A model generated the notes under the pieces. It did no database searches, had not been told where the DNA came from, and saw only the letters and a program-made list of their open reading frames with translations. From positions 35,018 to 99,017 of the forward strand of contig NZ_QTQP01000029.1 of NCBI RefSeq assembly GCF_003854275.1: 64,000 bases of DNA, read 5' to 3'. The stretch is from Burkholderia sp. Bp8963 (GTDB taxonomy: Bacteria; Pseudomonadota; Gammaproteobacteria; Burkholderiales; Burkholderiaceae). A program made the translations under genes and the position numbers. Shown here in pieces: positions 1 through 9,495 of this stretch; within the stretch, counting starts at the first letter, position 1; each line of letters begins with the position of its first letter.

Positions 1-432
1 CGTCGTGTCGTTCACCCAGTCCATCGCACCGGCGAACCAGCCGGCGAACATGTAGCAGAGCTTGCCTTCCTTGCCAGGCTGCTGGAGCACGAACGACGAG
101 TGGCGCAGTTCGATCTTCGCGCGCGCGCTCGCCGGGTCGACCTCGACGATCGAGAACAGGCCCCAGCCGCGTTGCGACAGGCGCTTCAGGTAGTGCTCGA
201 ACACGGCCATGCCGGTCAGGCCGTGCAGCTTCGCTTCCTTGTCGCACCAGTGGTACGCGGACTTGTAGCCGGCCTTGTAGAGGATCTCGGCATACGCTTG
301 AACGCCGAGCGCTTCCTCGACGGCGACGTGATTGTTCGTGAAGAAGTGACGCGGCACGTACAGCATCGGCAGCGCGTCGGTGGTCCAGACGCCGGTATCG
401 GGATCGACGTTGATCGGCAGTTGCGGTTGCAT
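1..432 (-). CDS. DUF5943 (4-vinyl reductase-like) protein, C-terminus cut by window edge
   Basis: The N-terminal 144 codons of a leftward gene are present; the rest lies beyond base 1. The start ATG is at 432, preceded on its strand by a GAGTCACCACG stretch. The protein begins MQPQLPINVDPDTG and contains LYKAGYKSAYHWCDKEA and HGLTGMAVFEHYL. I recognise it as the DUF5943 protein that accompanies a membrane dipeptidase in the Pseudomonas/Burkholderia dimethylglycine-catabolism cluster (PA5397-like). Its biochemical role is not established. It is downstream of, and probably co-transcribed with, the dipeptidase and glyA. That placement, with gbdR across the divergent promoter, supports membership of the GbdR regulon. 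Dimethylglycine demethylase genes would be expected just outside the left edge (inference). Confidence 0.75.
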   Translation of the reverse strand, partial: MQPQLPINVDPDTGVWTTDALPMLYVPRHFFTNNHVAVEEALGVQAYAEILYKAGYKSAYHWCDKEAKLHGLTGMAVFEHYLKRLSQRGWGLFSIVEVDPASARAKIELRHSSFVLQQPGKEGKLCYMFAGWFAGAMDWVNDTT

Positions 433-493
433 CGTGGTGACTCCGTGAGGAAATATCGCCGCGCGGCTCGGGCGCAGGCATGTCATCGTCCGC

Positions 494-518
494 GTGCCCG
501 CGCGGCTTGCGCGGGCAC
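494..518 (-). other. Intercistronic hairpin between dipeptidase and DUF5943 genes
   Basis: A perfect 10-bp inverted repeat (GTGCCCGCGC at 494-503 and its complement at 509-518, 5-base loop) sits in the 134-bp gap between the two leftward genes. There is no U-tract, so it is more likely an mRNA-stability or partial-readthrough element than a full terminator. Confidence 0.45.
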
Positions 519-566
519 GTCCCGATCTTCTCTATGTTGAATCGCTGGCGGTTCGGCTTGCGGCGC

Positions 567-1538
<972 letters not shown>

Positions 1539-1571
1539 ATCTGTCTCTCGCTCAAGTCTTGTCGGTGTCGG

Positions 1572-2846
1572 TCAGTAAATCGGGAAGCGCTCGCAGAGCG
1601 CGAAGATTTCGCGGCGCACGCGCTGTTCGGTCGCATGGTCGCCTTCCGGGTTCGCGCGCAGCGCGTCGAACACTTCGAGAATCAGGCGGCCGATCTCGCG
1701 GAATTCCGCGACACCGAAGCCGCGCGTCGTGCCGGCCGGGGTGCCGAGGCGGATGCCCGACGTGACGGTCGGCTTCTCCGTGTCGAACGGGATGCCGTTC
1801 TTGTTGCAGGTGATGCCCGCGCGTTCGAGCGCCTGCTCGACCGGCGCGCCCTTCAGGCCCTTCGGCCGCAGGTCGACGAGCAGCAGGTGGTTGTCGGTGC
1901 CGCCGGTGACGAGATCGACGCCGCCCGCCTTCAGCACTTCGCCGAGCGCCTGCGCGTTCGCGAGCACCTGGTCGATGTAGGTCTTGAAGTCCGCGTGCAG
2001 CACTTCGCCGAACGCGACCGCCTTGCCGGCGATCACGTGCATCAGCGGGCCGCCCTGCAGGCCGGGGAACACGGCCGAGTTGATCTTCTTCGCGATGTCT
2101 TCGTCGTTGGTCAGCACGAAGCCGCCGCGCGGGCCGCGCAGCGTCTTGTGGGTGGTCGACGTGACCACGTGCGCGTGCTCGACCGGGTTCGCGTGGCGGC
2201 CCGCGGCGATCACGCCCGCGATGTGCGCCATGTCGACCATCAGCTTCGCGCCGACGCTGTCGGCGATCGCACGGAAGCGCGCGAAGTCGAGCTGGCGCGG
2301 ATAAGCCGAGAAGCCCGCGATGATCAGGTTCGGCTTGTGCTCGTGCGCGAGCGCCTCGACCTGGTCGTAGTCGATCAGCATCGTGTCGCGGTTCACGCCG
2401 TACTGCACCGCGTTGAACCACTTGCCCGACAGCGCCGGCTTCGCGCCGTGCGTCAGGTGGCCGCCCGCGTCGAGCGACATGCCGAGCACCGTGTCGCCCG
2501 GCTTCGCGAGCGCGAGCATCACCGAGCCGTTCGCCTGCGCGCCCGAGTGCGGCTGCACGTTCGCATAGCCGGCGTTGAAGATCTGCTTCACGCGTTCGAT
2601 CGCGAGCGCCTCGACTTCATCGGCGAATTCGCAGCCGCCGTAATAGCGCTTGCCCGGATACCCTTCCGCGTACTTGTTGGTCAGCACCGAGCCCTGCGCT
2701 TCGAGCACCGCACGCGACACGATGTTTTCCGACGCGATCAGCTCGACCTGCGACTGCTGTCGCTCGAGTTCCTTCAGGATGGCGCTGCGGACCGGCGCGT
2801 CGCGCTCGGCGAGGGGCTGCGAGAAGAAAGGCTGGGTGTTCGACAT
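1572..2846 (-). CDS. glyA: Serine hydroxymethyltransferase
   Basis: This 424-residue PLP enzyme interconverts serine and glycine with tetrahydrofolate. It shows QVELIASENIVS near the N-terminus, NKYAEGYPGKRYYGG, the PLP-lysine segment TSTTHKTLRGPRGG and the normal family length. I chose the ATG at 2846 (MSNTQPFFSQ); an in-frame upstream extension lacks SHMT similarity. As first gene of the leftward betaine-type operon facing gbdR, it is probably the catabolic GlyA paralogue. That enzyme uses glycine and the one-carbon units released by dimethylglycine and sarcosine demethylation, and is distinct from a housekeeping copy elsewhere (inference). Confidence 0.93.
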   Translation of the reverse strand: MSNTQPFFSQPLAERDAPVRSAILKELERQQSQVELIASENIVSRAVLEAQGSVLTNKYAEGYPGKRYYGGCEFADEVEALAIERVKQIFNAGYANVQPHSGAQANGSVMLALAKPGDTVLGMSLDAGGHLTHGAKPALSGKWFNAVQYGVNRDTMLIDYDQVEALAHEHKPNLIIAGFSAYPRQLDFARFRAIADSVGAKLMVDMAHIAGVIAAGRHANPVEHAHVVTSTTHKTLRGPRGGFVLTNDEDIAKKINSAVFPGLQGGPLMHVIAGKAVAFGEVLHADFKTYIDQVLANAQALGEVLKAGGVDLVTGGTDNHLLLVDLRPKGLKGAPVEQALERAGITCNKNGIPFDTEKPTVTSGIRLGTPAGTTRGFGVAEFREIGRLILEVFDALRANPEGDHATEQRVRREIFALCERFPIY

Positions 2847-3295
2847 AGAGCATCCGTGACGAAGAATAAGGGGCGGCAATCAACGCTTGAGGCCCGCCGC
2901 GTCTGGGTTTCCAGCATGTCCAGAACATGGCTGCCGACGGCTCTATTCTTGTCGTTCGGATTTTCGGTCGATTGATGAATTTAGACGCGTTCTTTGCCTT
3001 TTCCGCCATTCGCGTCCAATTTATACAAGTGACCGGTCGTGCTTTTTCGGATGCCCAATGAAACGCACGAGCCGCGTTCACCTGTGAACAGGCACTCGGG
3101 CGGTGCCGGCGCTGCCCGGTGCGGGTGCAGCACGTCACGGATACGGTGCAGTGCAGCATCGCCGCTGCGTGCAGGCAACGTATGGAGCTAGGGTTTAGCC
3201 GTATGGCACGCTTGTTGCACTCGCTCACACAATACCGCAGCCCGACTCGTGTCCCGGGCCAATAGCTATTAGTAGAGATTCAAGGAACGCTCCCC
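2847..3295. other. Divergent regulatory region between glyA and gbdR
   Basis: This 449-bp spacer serves the leftward glyA operon and rightward gbdR. It is visibly less GC-rich than its neighbours around 2990-3030. Its only site I can assign is the -24/-12 element at 3204-3219. A GbdR operator for glyA is expected here but I could not identify one with confidence. Confidence 0.6.
3204..3219 (+). promoter_or_regulatory. Sigma54-type promoter of gbdR
   Basis: TGGCACGCTTGTTGCA matches the consensus TGGCACG-N4-TTGCW, with GG and GC in correct -24/-12 register. Transcription would start near 3231, giving a leader of about 65 nt before the gbdR ATG at 3296. Sigma54 control of gbdR through NtrC/CbrB-type activators is known in Pseudomonas, which fits. 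Confidence 0.75.
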
Positions 3296-4321
3296 ATGTC
3301 GCCCGACCGCACAGCGTCGCTGTCCCACTTCGCGTTCATGCCGTTGCCCAACTTCACGATGATCGCGTTCACGAACGCGATCGAGGTGCTTCGGATGGCG
3401 AACTACCTGAGCGGCCAACCGCTCTACCGCTGGTCGGTGATCAGCCCGGACGGCGGCCCGGTCACGGCGAGCAACGGCCTGACGGTCGACACGGGCCCTG
3501 CCGAATGCGCGGGGCAGCCGGACATCGTATTCGTGTGCGGCGGCGTCGACGTGCAGCGCGCGACGACGGCGGACCACCTGTCGACGCTGCGCCGCTTCGC
3601 GCGCGCGGGCATTCCGCTCGGCAGCCTGTGCACGGGCACCTACGCGCTCGCGAAATCGGGCCTGCTCGCCGGCTATGCGTGCGCGATCCACTGGGAGAAC
3701 ATGTCCGCGCTGAAGGAGGAGTTTCCGGACACGCGCTTCCTGAAGGAGCTGTTCGTGATCGACCGCGACCGCATCACGTGCACGGGCGGCGTCGCGCCGC
3801 TCGACATGATGCTGAACCTGATCGCCGCGCGCGTCGGCACCGCGCGCGTCACGCAGATCGCCGAGCAGTTCATCGTCGAACACGTGCGCGACACGAGCGC
3901 GCAGCAGCGGATGCCGCTCGTCGCGCGGCTCGGCTCGGCGAACAAGTCGCTGTTCGAAGTGATCTCGCTGATGGAGAACAACATCGAGGAACCGCTGTCC
4001 CGCGAGGAGCTCGCGCGGCTTGCGAACATGTCGCAGCGGCAACTGCAGCGGCTGTTCCGCGAACATCTCGGGATGACGCCGACGCACTACTACCTGACGT
4101 TGCGGCTGCGCCGTGCGCGCGAGCTGCTGCTGCAGACCGACATGTCGATCATGCACATCACGATGGCGTGCGGCTTCCAGTCTGCATGCCATTTCAGCAA
4201 GAGTTATCGCGACGCGTTCGGCGTCGCGCCGACGCGCGAGCGGCGCAAGCAGGTTGCACCGCTGGCGCAGCCGGCTGGGTCAGGCGGTGCGGCGTTTCCG
4301 ACGCATGTGATGCACGCCTGA
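3296..4321 (+). CDS. gbdR: GbdR, GATase1-like AraC-family activator of glycine betaine catabolism
   Basis: This 341-residue regulator has an N-terminal DJ-1/PfpI (GATase1-like) domain, about residues 10-190, and a C-terminal AraC double helix-turn-helix, about 225-325. The first shows HFAFMPLPNFTMIAF, GSLCTGTYALAKSGLLAG and RITCTGGVAPLDMML. The second shows LARLANMSQRQLQRLFREHLG and ITMACGFQSACHFSKSYRDAFG. The start ATG has an AAGGAACG ribosome site. In Pseudomonas, GbdR senses glycine betaine or dimethylglycine and activates gbc, dgc, sox and glyA genes. The flanking glyA/dipeptidase/DUF5943 operon here is the matching target set. The closely related CdhR (carnitine) is the main alternative, but location favours GbdR. 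Confidence 0.88.
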   Translation: MSPDRTASLSHFAFMPLPNFTMIAFTNAIEVLRMANYLSGQPLYRWSVISPDGGPVTASNGLTVDTGPAECAGQPDIVFVCGGVDVQRATTADHLSTLRRFARAGIPLGSLCTGTYALAKSGLLAGYACAIHWENMSALKEEFPDTRFLKELFVIDRDRITCTGGVAPLDMMLNLIAARVGTARVTQIAEQFIVEHVRDTSAQQRMPLVARLGSANKSLFEVISLMENNIEEPLSREELARLANMSQRQLQRLFREHLGMTPTHYYLTLRLRRARELLLQTDMSIMHITMACGFQSACHFSKSYRDAFGVAPTRERRKQVAPLAQPAGSGGAAFPTHVMHA

Positions 4322-4356
4322 TCGTTCGCGTCGGGCATACCGCTTGCCATAAGCAT

Positions 4357-4389
4357 CGCCCCGGTCGCCCGCCCGGGGCGTTTTGCTTT
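4357..4389 (+). terminator. Rho-independent terminator after gbdR
   Basis: An 8-bp stem CGCCCCGG/CCGGGGCG with an 8-base loop is followed directly by TTTTGCTTT, 36 bp after the gbdR stop codon. Confidence 0.85.
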
Positions 4390-4561
4390 CACCGAGAACC
4401 CGTAACCCGTTGTCGCGCGCGTCGATTCATTTTTTTAAACCGGGGTCTCACAAAACCTCGTTTGTGTCGCGACAGCTTCGTGGCGTTCAATGGTGCGATC
4501 GGCCGCGTCGACGCGCATCGCGTTCCGGCGCATGGCCCACTCCAACGCGCGGAGTTCGCAC

Positions 4562-5449
4562 ATGAATGCATTACAGCTCGTCATCCTCGCCGCCATCTGG
4601 GGCGCGTCCTTCCTGTTCATGCGCATGGGCGCGCCGGAGTTCGGCGTCGTCCCGCTGATCGCGCTGCGGGTCGCGATCGCGGCCGTGCTGCTGTCGCCGG
4701 TGCTGCGCAACGCGGACGCACGGCGCGAGTTCCGCTCGCATCTCGTGCCGCTATTCGTCGTCGGCATCGCCAACTCGGCGCTCCCGTTCTGCCTGCTGAC
4801 CTACGCGGCGCTTTTCGTGACGGCCGGCACCGACTCGATCCTGAACGCGACGACGCCGCTCTGGACCGCGATCGTCGCGTACCTGTGGCTACGCATGCCG
4901 TTGACGAAGCCGCAGGCGATCGGTCTCGCAGTCGGCTTCGTCGGCGTCGTCGTGCTGGCGGGCGCGGAAGTCGGCGGCGGCACGGCCGGCGCAACCGGCG
5001 CCATCGCCGCCGCGATGGTCGCGACGCTGTCGTACGGGTTCGCCGCCCATTATTCGAAGCGGAAACTGGCCAACGTCAGGCCGTTCGTGTCCGCGTTCGG
5101 CAGCCAGCTGTTCGCGGCACTCGCCCTCGCGCCGCTCGCACTGCACATGTGGCCGGGCAGCCCGGTTCACGCATCCGCCTGGATCGCCGTCGTGCTGCTG
5201 GGCGCGGTGTGCACGGCCGTCGCGTACCTGCTGTACTTCGGGTTGATTCGCAACGCGGGTGCGCAGTACGCCGCGTCGGTCACGTTCCTGATCCCGATCT
5301 TCGGCGTCGTCTGGGGCGCGATCTTCCTGCACGAGACGATTACCGCACAAACCGTCGCGGGGTGCGCGATCATCCTGCTCGGCACGGCGCTCGCGACCGG
5401 CAAGATCAAGGGGTTCGGCGCGGCCGTCGCGCGCGGGTCACGGCAGTAG
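4562..5449 (+). CDS. EamA/DMT-superfamily transporter
   Basis: This 295-residue inner-membrane protein has about ten hydrophobic segments arranged as two EamA repeats. It begins LVILAAIWGASFLFMRMGA, and the second repeat includes AVAYLLYFGLIRNAGAQYAAS and TFLIPIFGVVWGAIFLHE. Family members export amino acids and other small metabolites; the substrate here is unknown. I use the ATG at 4562 (MNALQLVIL), with GGAG about 8 nt upstream; an ATG at 4532 is possible but adds a polar tail. Its last 12 bp overlap the 3' end of the convergent LysR gene. Confidence 0.85.
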   Translation: MNALQLVILAAIWGASFLFMRMGAPEFGVVPLIALRVAIAAVLLSPVLRNADARREFRSHLVPLFVVGIANSALPFCLLTYAALFVTAGTDSILNATTPLWTAIVAYLWLRMPLTKPQAIGLAVGFVGVVVLAGAEVGGGTAGATGAIAAAMVATLSYGFAAHYSKRKLANVRPFVSAFGSQLFAALALAPLALHMWPGSPVHASAWIAVVLLGAVCTAVAYLLYFGLIRNAGAQYAASVTFLIPIFGVVWGAIFLHETITAQTVAGCAIILLGTALATGKIKGFGAAVARGSRQ

Positions 5450-6373
5450 TCCGGGCGGTAGTCCGGCCACAAATCCGCCCTGCCCGTCGCCTTCGGCGAT
5501 TTCCCGTACGAGCCAGTCGCGGAACGCCGCGATCTTCCATTCGTCCTGCCGGGCTTCGCTGCATACGACGTAGTAGCAGAACTCGGTCGGCCACGGCCGC
5601 GTCAGCACGCGAACCAGCCGCCCGGCCGCGATCTCGTCCTTCGCATAGATGTCACGGACGAGCGCGATCCCCTGCGCCGCAACGGCGGCCTTGATCAGCA
5701 GCGGATCCTCGCCGAAGCTCGCTCCGCGCTGCGCACGGGGATCCTCGATCCCTTGCGCGCGCAGCCAAAGCGCCCAGTCCGCGCGATCCGCGTCCTGCAG
5801 CAGCGGATACAGCAGGCAGTCGGCCGGATTGTCGATGGGCCTGGCCGGATCGAGCAGTCGCGGGCTGCATATGGGCCACAGCTCCGGCGTCCAGATGCGG
5901 AGCGACGCGTGTCCCGGATAGTCGCCCAAACCGTGCCGGATCGCGACGTCGACGTAGTCGCGGCGCAGGTCGACCAGCTGCGCGCGCGTCTCGATGGTGA
6001 TTTCGATTTCGGGGTAGGCGGCGTTGAACGAGCCGAGGCGATGCACGAGCCACGTGTTCGCGAACGACGCAGTCGTCGTCACCGTCAGGCGGACCACGCG
6101 CCGGTTCGCGCCGTGTATGTTCGACCACGCGGCTTCGATTTCCTTGAAGCCGCCCGCAAGCTGATCGAACAGCGCACGACCGGTGCCCGTCAGTTCGATC
6201 TCCCGGCCGTTTCGCTCGAACAGGCGCACGGCCAGCCGATCCTCGAGATTGCGGATGTGCTGGCTGACAGCGCCAGGCGACAGGCAGAGCACGTCGGCGG
6301 CCTGCTTCATGCTGCCGCATCGCGCCACTTCGACGAACGTGTGCAACGCTGCGAGGGGTAGGGACTTGGCCAT
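5438..6373 (-). CDS. LysR-family transcriptional regulator (GcvA-like)
   Basis: This 311-residue protein has an N-terminal winged HTH (residues about 8-65: LHTFVEVARCGSMKQAADVL, LSPGAVSQHIRNLED, RLFERNGREIELT) and a C-terminal LysR substrate domain. The region TVTTTASFANTWLVHRLGSF and the ending CYYVVCSEARQDE resemble the GcvA subgroup. The protein is convergent with the EamA gene. No divergently transcribed target lies upstream, so its regulon is not evident from the window. Confidence 0.85.
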   Translation of the reverse strand: MAKSLPLAALHTFVEVARCGSMKQAADVLCLSPGAVSQHIRNLEDRLAVRLFERNGREIELTGTGRALFDQLAGGFKEIEAAWSNIHGANRRVVRLTVTTTASFANTWLVHRLGSFNAAYPEIEITIETRAQLVDLRRDYVDVAIRHGLGDYPGHASLRIWTPELWPICSPRLLDPARPIDNPADCLLYPLLQDADRADWALWLRAQGIEDPRAQRGASFGEDPLLIKAAVAAQGIALVRDIYAKDEIAAGRLVRVLTRPWPTEFCYYVVCSEARQDEWKIAAFRDWLVREIAEGDGQGGFVAGLPPGLLP

Positions 6374-6490
6374 CGCTGGGTGTGGGTTGTCGATCCGTGC
6401 AGGAAGGTCAGGGAGACGGTTGCCGATTATCCCAACATATCCATGGGCCGGGAATCAGTGCCGGGGCGCCTCTGCTCGCGTCGACCGCAA

Positions 6491-6523
6491 CGAAAACGGG
6501 CGGCCCGGAACCCGGACCGCCCG
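6491..6523 (-). terminator. Rho-independent terminator of the DsrE-type operon
   Basis: On the minus strand a GC stem (CGGGCGG/CCGCCCG plus inner CCGG pairs) is followed by TTTTCGTT. It lies 53 bp beyond the last DsrE-type stop codon. Its core is nearly identical to the terminator at 8011-8045. Confidence 0.8.
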
Positions 6524-6575
6524 CGCCTCGTACCTTTGTTCGCAAACGGTGGCGCGACGGCAAGCAGCCTTGCCG

Positions 6576-6956
6576 TTACCAGTGCCAGACCTGATCGAAC
6601 TGGTCGAACAGTGCGGGGATCTCGTCCCATCCGACCTGCGTCAAGCCCCCGATCACGTCTTCCTTCGACAATCCGCGATCGCGCATGTCCTCGCTGACGG
6701 CATAGACGGCGACACCGGCGCCGATCATTTTTTCCAGATCCTTGTCGAGCGCCGCCGGATGAGCATGCCGGCGCGCGCCGAACGTGAGCCCGGTGGCGTC
6801 CTGGCCGCGCACCGCGTAATTCACTGCGCTGCCGCGCAGCAGCAAGCCGACATCCGCACCGGCGTTTTTCAGCACATGATTCAGCCACAGGATGGTGTCG
6901 TCCTGCTCTTCAAGCGTCGCCCGGTACGCTGTCTCGACAATGCTCAGGATTTTCAT
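6576..6956 (-). CDS. Small DsrE-family protein
   Basis: This 126-residue cytosolic protein begins MKILSIVETAYRATLEEQDD and contains WLNHVLKNAGADVGLLLRG and VAVYAVSEDMRDRGLS. The Rossmann-like DsrE/DsrF fold is suggested by the alternating hydrophobic strands and by the 'adverse signal/second protein' layout of neighbouring genes. DsrE relatives bind or relay sulfur through a conserved cysteine. This protein has no cysteine, so a sulfur-relay role is doubtful. It is the last of three adjacent leftward genes of similar size. Confidence 0.6.
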   Translation of the reverse strand: MKILSIVETAYRATLEEQDDTILWLNHVLKNAGADVGLLLRGSAVNYAVRGQDATGLTFGARRHAHPAALDKDLEKMIGAGVAVYAVSEDMRDRGLSKEDVIGGLTQVGWDEIPALFDQFDQVWHW

Positions 6957-6966
6957 GGCGTGCCCC

Positions 6967-7380
6967 CTATTTCGTCGGGATGACGAGCACGGCGTCGCTC
7001 TGCGTCACGGACTCGAGAAAATCCTTCGGGCTGCCGCGGCGTGGCCCATCGATCCAGTCACCCGCGCCGCGTTCGTCCGCGCACAGCCCGCAGTTGATCC
7101 AGTCGAGCTTGACACCCTGCTGCGCCGCGAGCTCAAACAGCGCCGCAATCCAGCTCCTGGTGGTCGGGTGATCCTCTTCCTCCACCGATGTGCCCTTGAC
7201 CGGATTGGCGTGCGGGGCCTGCGCTTTCATCGTCAGATTGACCGCGCCTTCATAGGCGAACACCGTGACGTCGTGGCCTCGACGTAACGCCGCATCGACC
7301 AGCCGCAGCGCCGTGGTGCTCGCGGCCTTCTCATACGGCGGATCCATCAGTGCCAGGGTCAGTTTCTTGCCGGTAGCCAT
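6967..7380 (-). CDS. DsrE-family protein, cysteine-containing
   Basis: This 137-residue protein has KLTLALMDPPYEKA, RRGHDVTVFAYEGAVNL and LDWINCGLCADERGAGDWI. Two cysteines (CGLC) lie where DsrE-type proteins carry the active sulfur-accepting Cys. I use the ATG at 7380 because AAGGAG lies 6 nt upstream of it; the preceding GTG at 7383 would be only 3 nt away. It is the middle gene of the trio, 10 bp before the third gene and 15 bp after the first. Sulfur transfer is possible but unproven. Confidence 0.7.
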   Translation of the reverse strand: MATGKKLTLALMDPPYEKAASTTALRLVDAALRRGHDVTVFAYEGAVNLTMKAQAPHANPVKGTSVEEEDHPTTRSWIAALFELAAQQGVKLDWINCGLCADERGAGDWIDGPRRGSPKDFLESVTQSDAVLVIPTK

Positions 7381-7395
7381 CACGTTCTCCTTGCT

Positions 7396-7722
7396 TCAAT
7401 ACCAAATGGCCTTTGTGTCGGCCACGAACAGGAGATCGACGAGCTGATCGATACCGGCTTGCTGGACACCGTCCGCCAGCCGCTCGATCGCCCGCTCACG
7501 CAGCGAGAATTCGTCTGCAAGAACCGTGATGCCGCTGCGCGTCAGCTCCGCATACCGCTCGCTGAACTTTGCCCCCGGGCGTGTCGACAGCACGCCGTTT
7601 TGAACCAGGAACAACGTGACTGCGTGGTTTCGCCCGCGCAGGCCTTTGGCGAGTTCGTCAAACTGCTGGGTGTCCCGGGCACCATACGGATCGCGCGATT
7701 CCACGAACAGGTAATTCGCCAT
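7396..7722 (-). CDS. Small DsrE-like protein, first gene of the trio
   Basis: This 108-residue protein begins MANYLFVESRDPYGARDTQQF and has NHAVTLFLVQNGVLSTRPGA followed by LTRSGITVLADEFSLRERA. The layout resembles DsrE/DsrH-type subunits. An ATG at 7722 with AGGAGG 5 nt upstream defines the start; longer in-frame extensions are unlikely. The three products may form a hetero-oligomer like DsrEFH. Only the middle member has a CxxC pair, so the sulfur-carrier function may be concentrated there (inference). Confidence 0.65.
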   Translation of the reverse strand: MANYLFVESRDPYGARDTQQFDELAKGLRGRNHAVTLFLVQNGVLSTRPGAKFSERYAELTRSGITVLADEFSLRERAIERLADGVQQAGIDQLVDLLFVADTKAIWY

Positions 7723-8072
7723 CTCAGCCTCCTGACGGCTTGCGGTCCGAACAACCGGTTGCCGCCGAAGCGTTGCCCCCGCATCGCGCTCATCGCAATG
7801 CGCGCCAATTGACCGTGTGGCGTGTGCGCCGCGCCAGCCCTTGAATTGGGTATAGCAGAACGGGGAAACAGTCCAAATAACCACGCGTCATATCGTGCAA
7901 ACTTCCGGTCACGAACTGGCGCTGCGCTCAAGAATCGTAGTCGCCGCGAACCCGGGCCTTTCGTGGACGTCAGGAATGGCGCACCGGATACCGGAATTCC
8001 CGACACCCCCAAACGAAAACGGGCGGCCCGTTACCGGACCGCCCGCTCATGACGCCAGCACTGCGTCGCGCG
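7723..8072. other. Spacer upstream of the DsrE-type trio
   Basis: This 350-bp region holds the leftward promoter of the trio (not pinpointed) and, at its right end, the terminator of the formaldehyde dehydrogenase gene. I see no convincing coding sequence. Confidence 0.5.
8011..8045 (-). terminator. Rho-independent terminator after fdhA
   Basis: A minus-strand stem CGGGCGG/CCGCCCG is followed by TTTTCGTTT, 28 bp after the fdhA stop codon. It shares a 17-base core with the terminator at 6491-6523. Confidence 0.82.
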
Positions 8073-9269
8073 TTACGCCGCCAGCAAACCGTGCGGATCG
8101 ATGACGAATTTGCGCGGCGCGCCGCCGTCGAACTTCTTGTAGCCTTCCGGCGCATCGTCGAGCGAGATCACCGACACGTTGACGATCTTCGCGATCGGCA
8201 GCCGGTCGAACAGGATCGCCTGCATCAGGTTGCGGTTGTACTTCAGCACCGGCGTCTGGCCCGTGAAGAACGAATGCGACTTCGCCCAGCCGAGGCCGAA
8301 GCGGATGCTCAGGCTGCCGTGCTGCGCGGCCTTGTCCTTCGCGCCCGGATCGTCGGTCACGTACAGGCCCGGGATGCCGATCGCGCCGGCCGGCCGCGTG
8401 ATTTCCATCAGCGAGTTCAGCACCGTGGCCGGCGCTTCTTCCGAGTGGCCCGACGAGCCGTGGCCATGCGCCTCGAAGCCGACGCAATCCACCGCGCAAT
8501 CGATCTCCGGCGTGCCGAGGATCTCGGCGATCTGCTCGCCGAGCGTCGCGTCCTTCGACAGGTCGACCGTCTCGAAACCCATCGCCTTCGCGTGTGCGAG
8601 ACGCTCCGCATTCATGTCGCCGACGATCGTCACGGCCGCGCCGAGCAGGCGCGCCGACGCGGCGGCCGCCATCCCGACCGGGCCCGCGCCGGCGATATAC
8701 ACCGTCGAGCCGGGCTTCACGCCCGCGCTGACCGCGCCGTGATAGCCGGTCGGCAGAATATCGGACAGGCAGGTGAGATCGCGGATCTTCGCCATCGCCT
8801 GGTCGCGGTCGGGGAACTTCAGCAGGTTGAAGTCTGCGTACGGCACCAGCACGTATTCGGCCTGCCCGCCGATCCAGCCGCCCATGTCGACGTAGCCGTA
8901 GGCGCCGCCCGCGCGCGACGGGTTCACGTTCAGGCACACGCCCGTATGCGTTTCCTTGCACATCGCGCAGCGGCCGCATGCGACGTTGAACGGCACCGAC
9001 ACGAGATCGCCGATCTTCAGCGTCTCGACGTCGCGGCCGACCTCGACCACCTCGCCGGTGATCTCGTGGCCGAGCACGAGCCCGACCGGCGCGGTCGTGC
9101 GGCCGCGCACCATGTGCTGGTCGGAACCGCAGATGTTCGTGCTCACCACCTTCAGGATCACGCCGTGACCGATCGCGCGGCCACTCGGATCGACCATCTT
9201 CGGATAATCGATCTTCTGCACCTCGACCTTGCCCGGCCCAAGATAGACGACACCTCGATTGCTGCTCAT
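8073..9269 (-). CDS. fdhA: Glutathione-independent formaldehyde dehydrogenase
   Basis: This 398-residue zinc-dependent, NAD-linked medium-chain dehydrogenase oxidises formaldehyde to formate without glutathione. Catalytic-zinc residues are visible at C47 (NICGSDQH) and H68/E69 (GHEITGE). The four structural-zinc cysteines are C98, C101, C104 and C112 (CGRCAMCKETHTGVC). The cofactor loop is AGAGPVGMAAA. The ATG at 9269 is preceded by GGAGAC. Length and motifs match P. putida FdhA. Formaldehyde is released by dimethylglycine and sarcosine demethylation, so this enzyme complements the betaine genes at 1-4.3 kb and 18.8-22.6 kb. It is monocistronic here. Confidence 0.93.
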   Translation of the reverse strand: MSSNRGVVYLGPGKVEVQKIDYPKMVDPSGRAIGHGVILKVVSTNICGSDQHMVRGRTTAPVGLVLGHEITGEVVEVGRDVETLKIGDLVSVPFNVACGRCAMCKETHTGVCLNVNPSRAGGAYGYVDMGGWIGGQAEYVLVPYADFNLLKFPDRDQAMAKIRDLTCLSDILPTGYHGAVSAGVKPGSTVYIAGAGPVGMAAAASARLLGAAVTIVGDMNAERLAHAKAMGFETVDLSKDATLGEQIAEILGTPEIDCAVDCVGFEAHGHGSSGHSEEAPATVLNSLMEITRPAGAIGIPGLYVTDDPGAKDKAAQHGSLSIRFGLGWAKSHSFFTGQTPVLKYNRNLMQAILFDRLPIAKIVNVSVISLDDAPEGYKKFDGGAPRKFVIDPHGLLAA

Positions 9270-9495
9270 CGTATTGTCTCCATGTCTCGTTGGATAGCGC
9301 CGCCGCGCGCCGGCGAATGCGACGCACGCGCAACGTGCTGTTCGAGAGTAGTCCGGGACACGGGGGCGCCGATGTCTCAAACGCGACACCGGTTTGAACC
9401 GTGCCGACATCGCTGGCGGAAAGACGAAAGTCCGGCGGGAACAAGGCGGAACGACGGCAGCGGCAAGCGGCCTCCGGGGGCCGGTTCGGCGGGTG

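Noticed and set aside
6491..8045. The two near-identical terminators (6491-6523 and 8011-8045) as ends of a mobile unit carrying the DsrE trio
   Set aside because: They are in the same orientation, share only the 17-base terminator core, and no target duplication or recombinase is present; duplication of a good terminator is enough.
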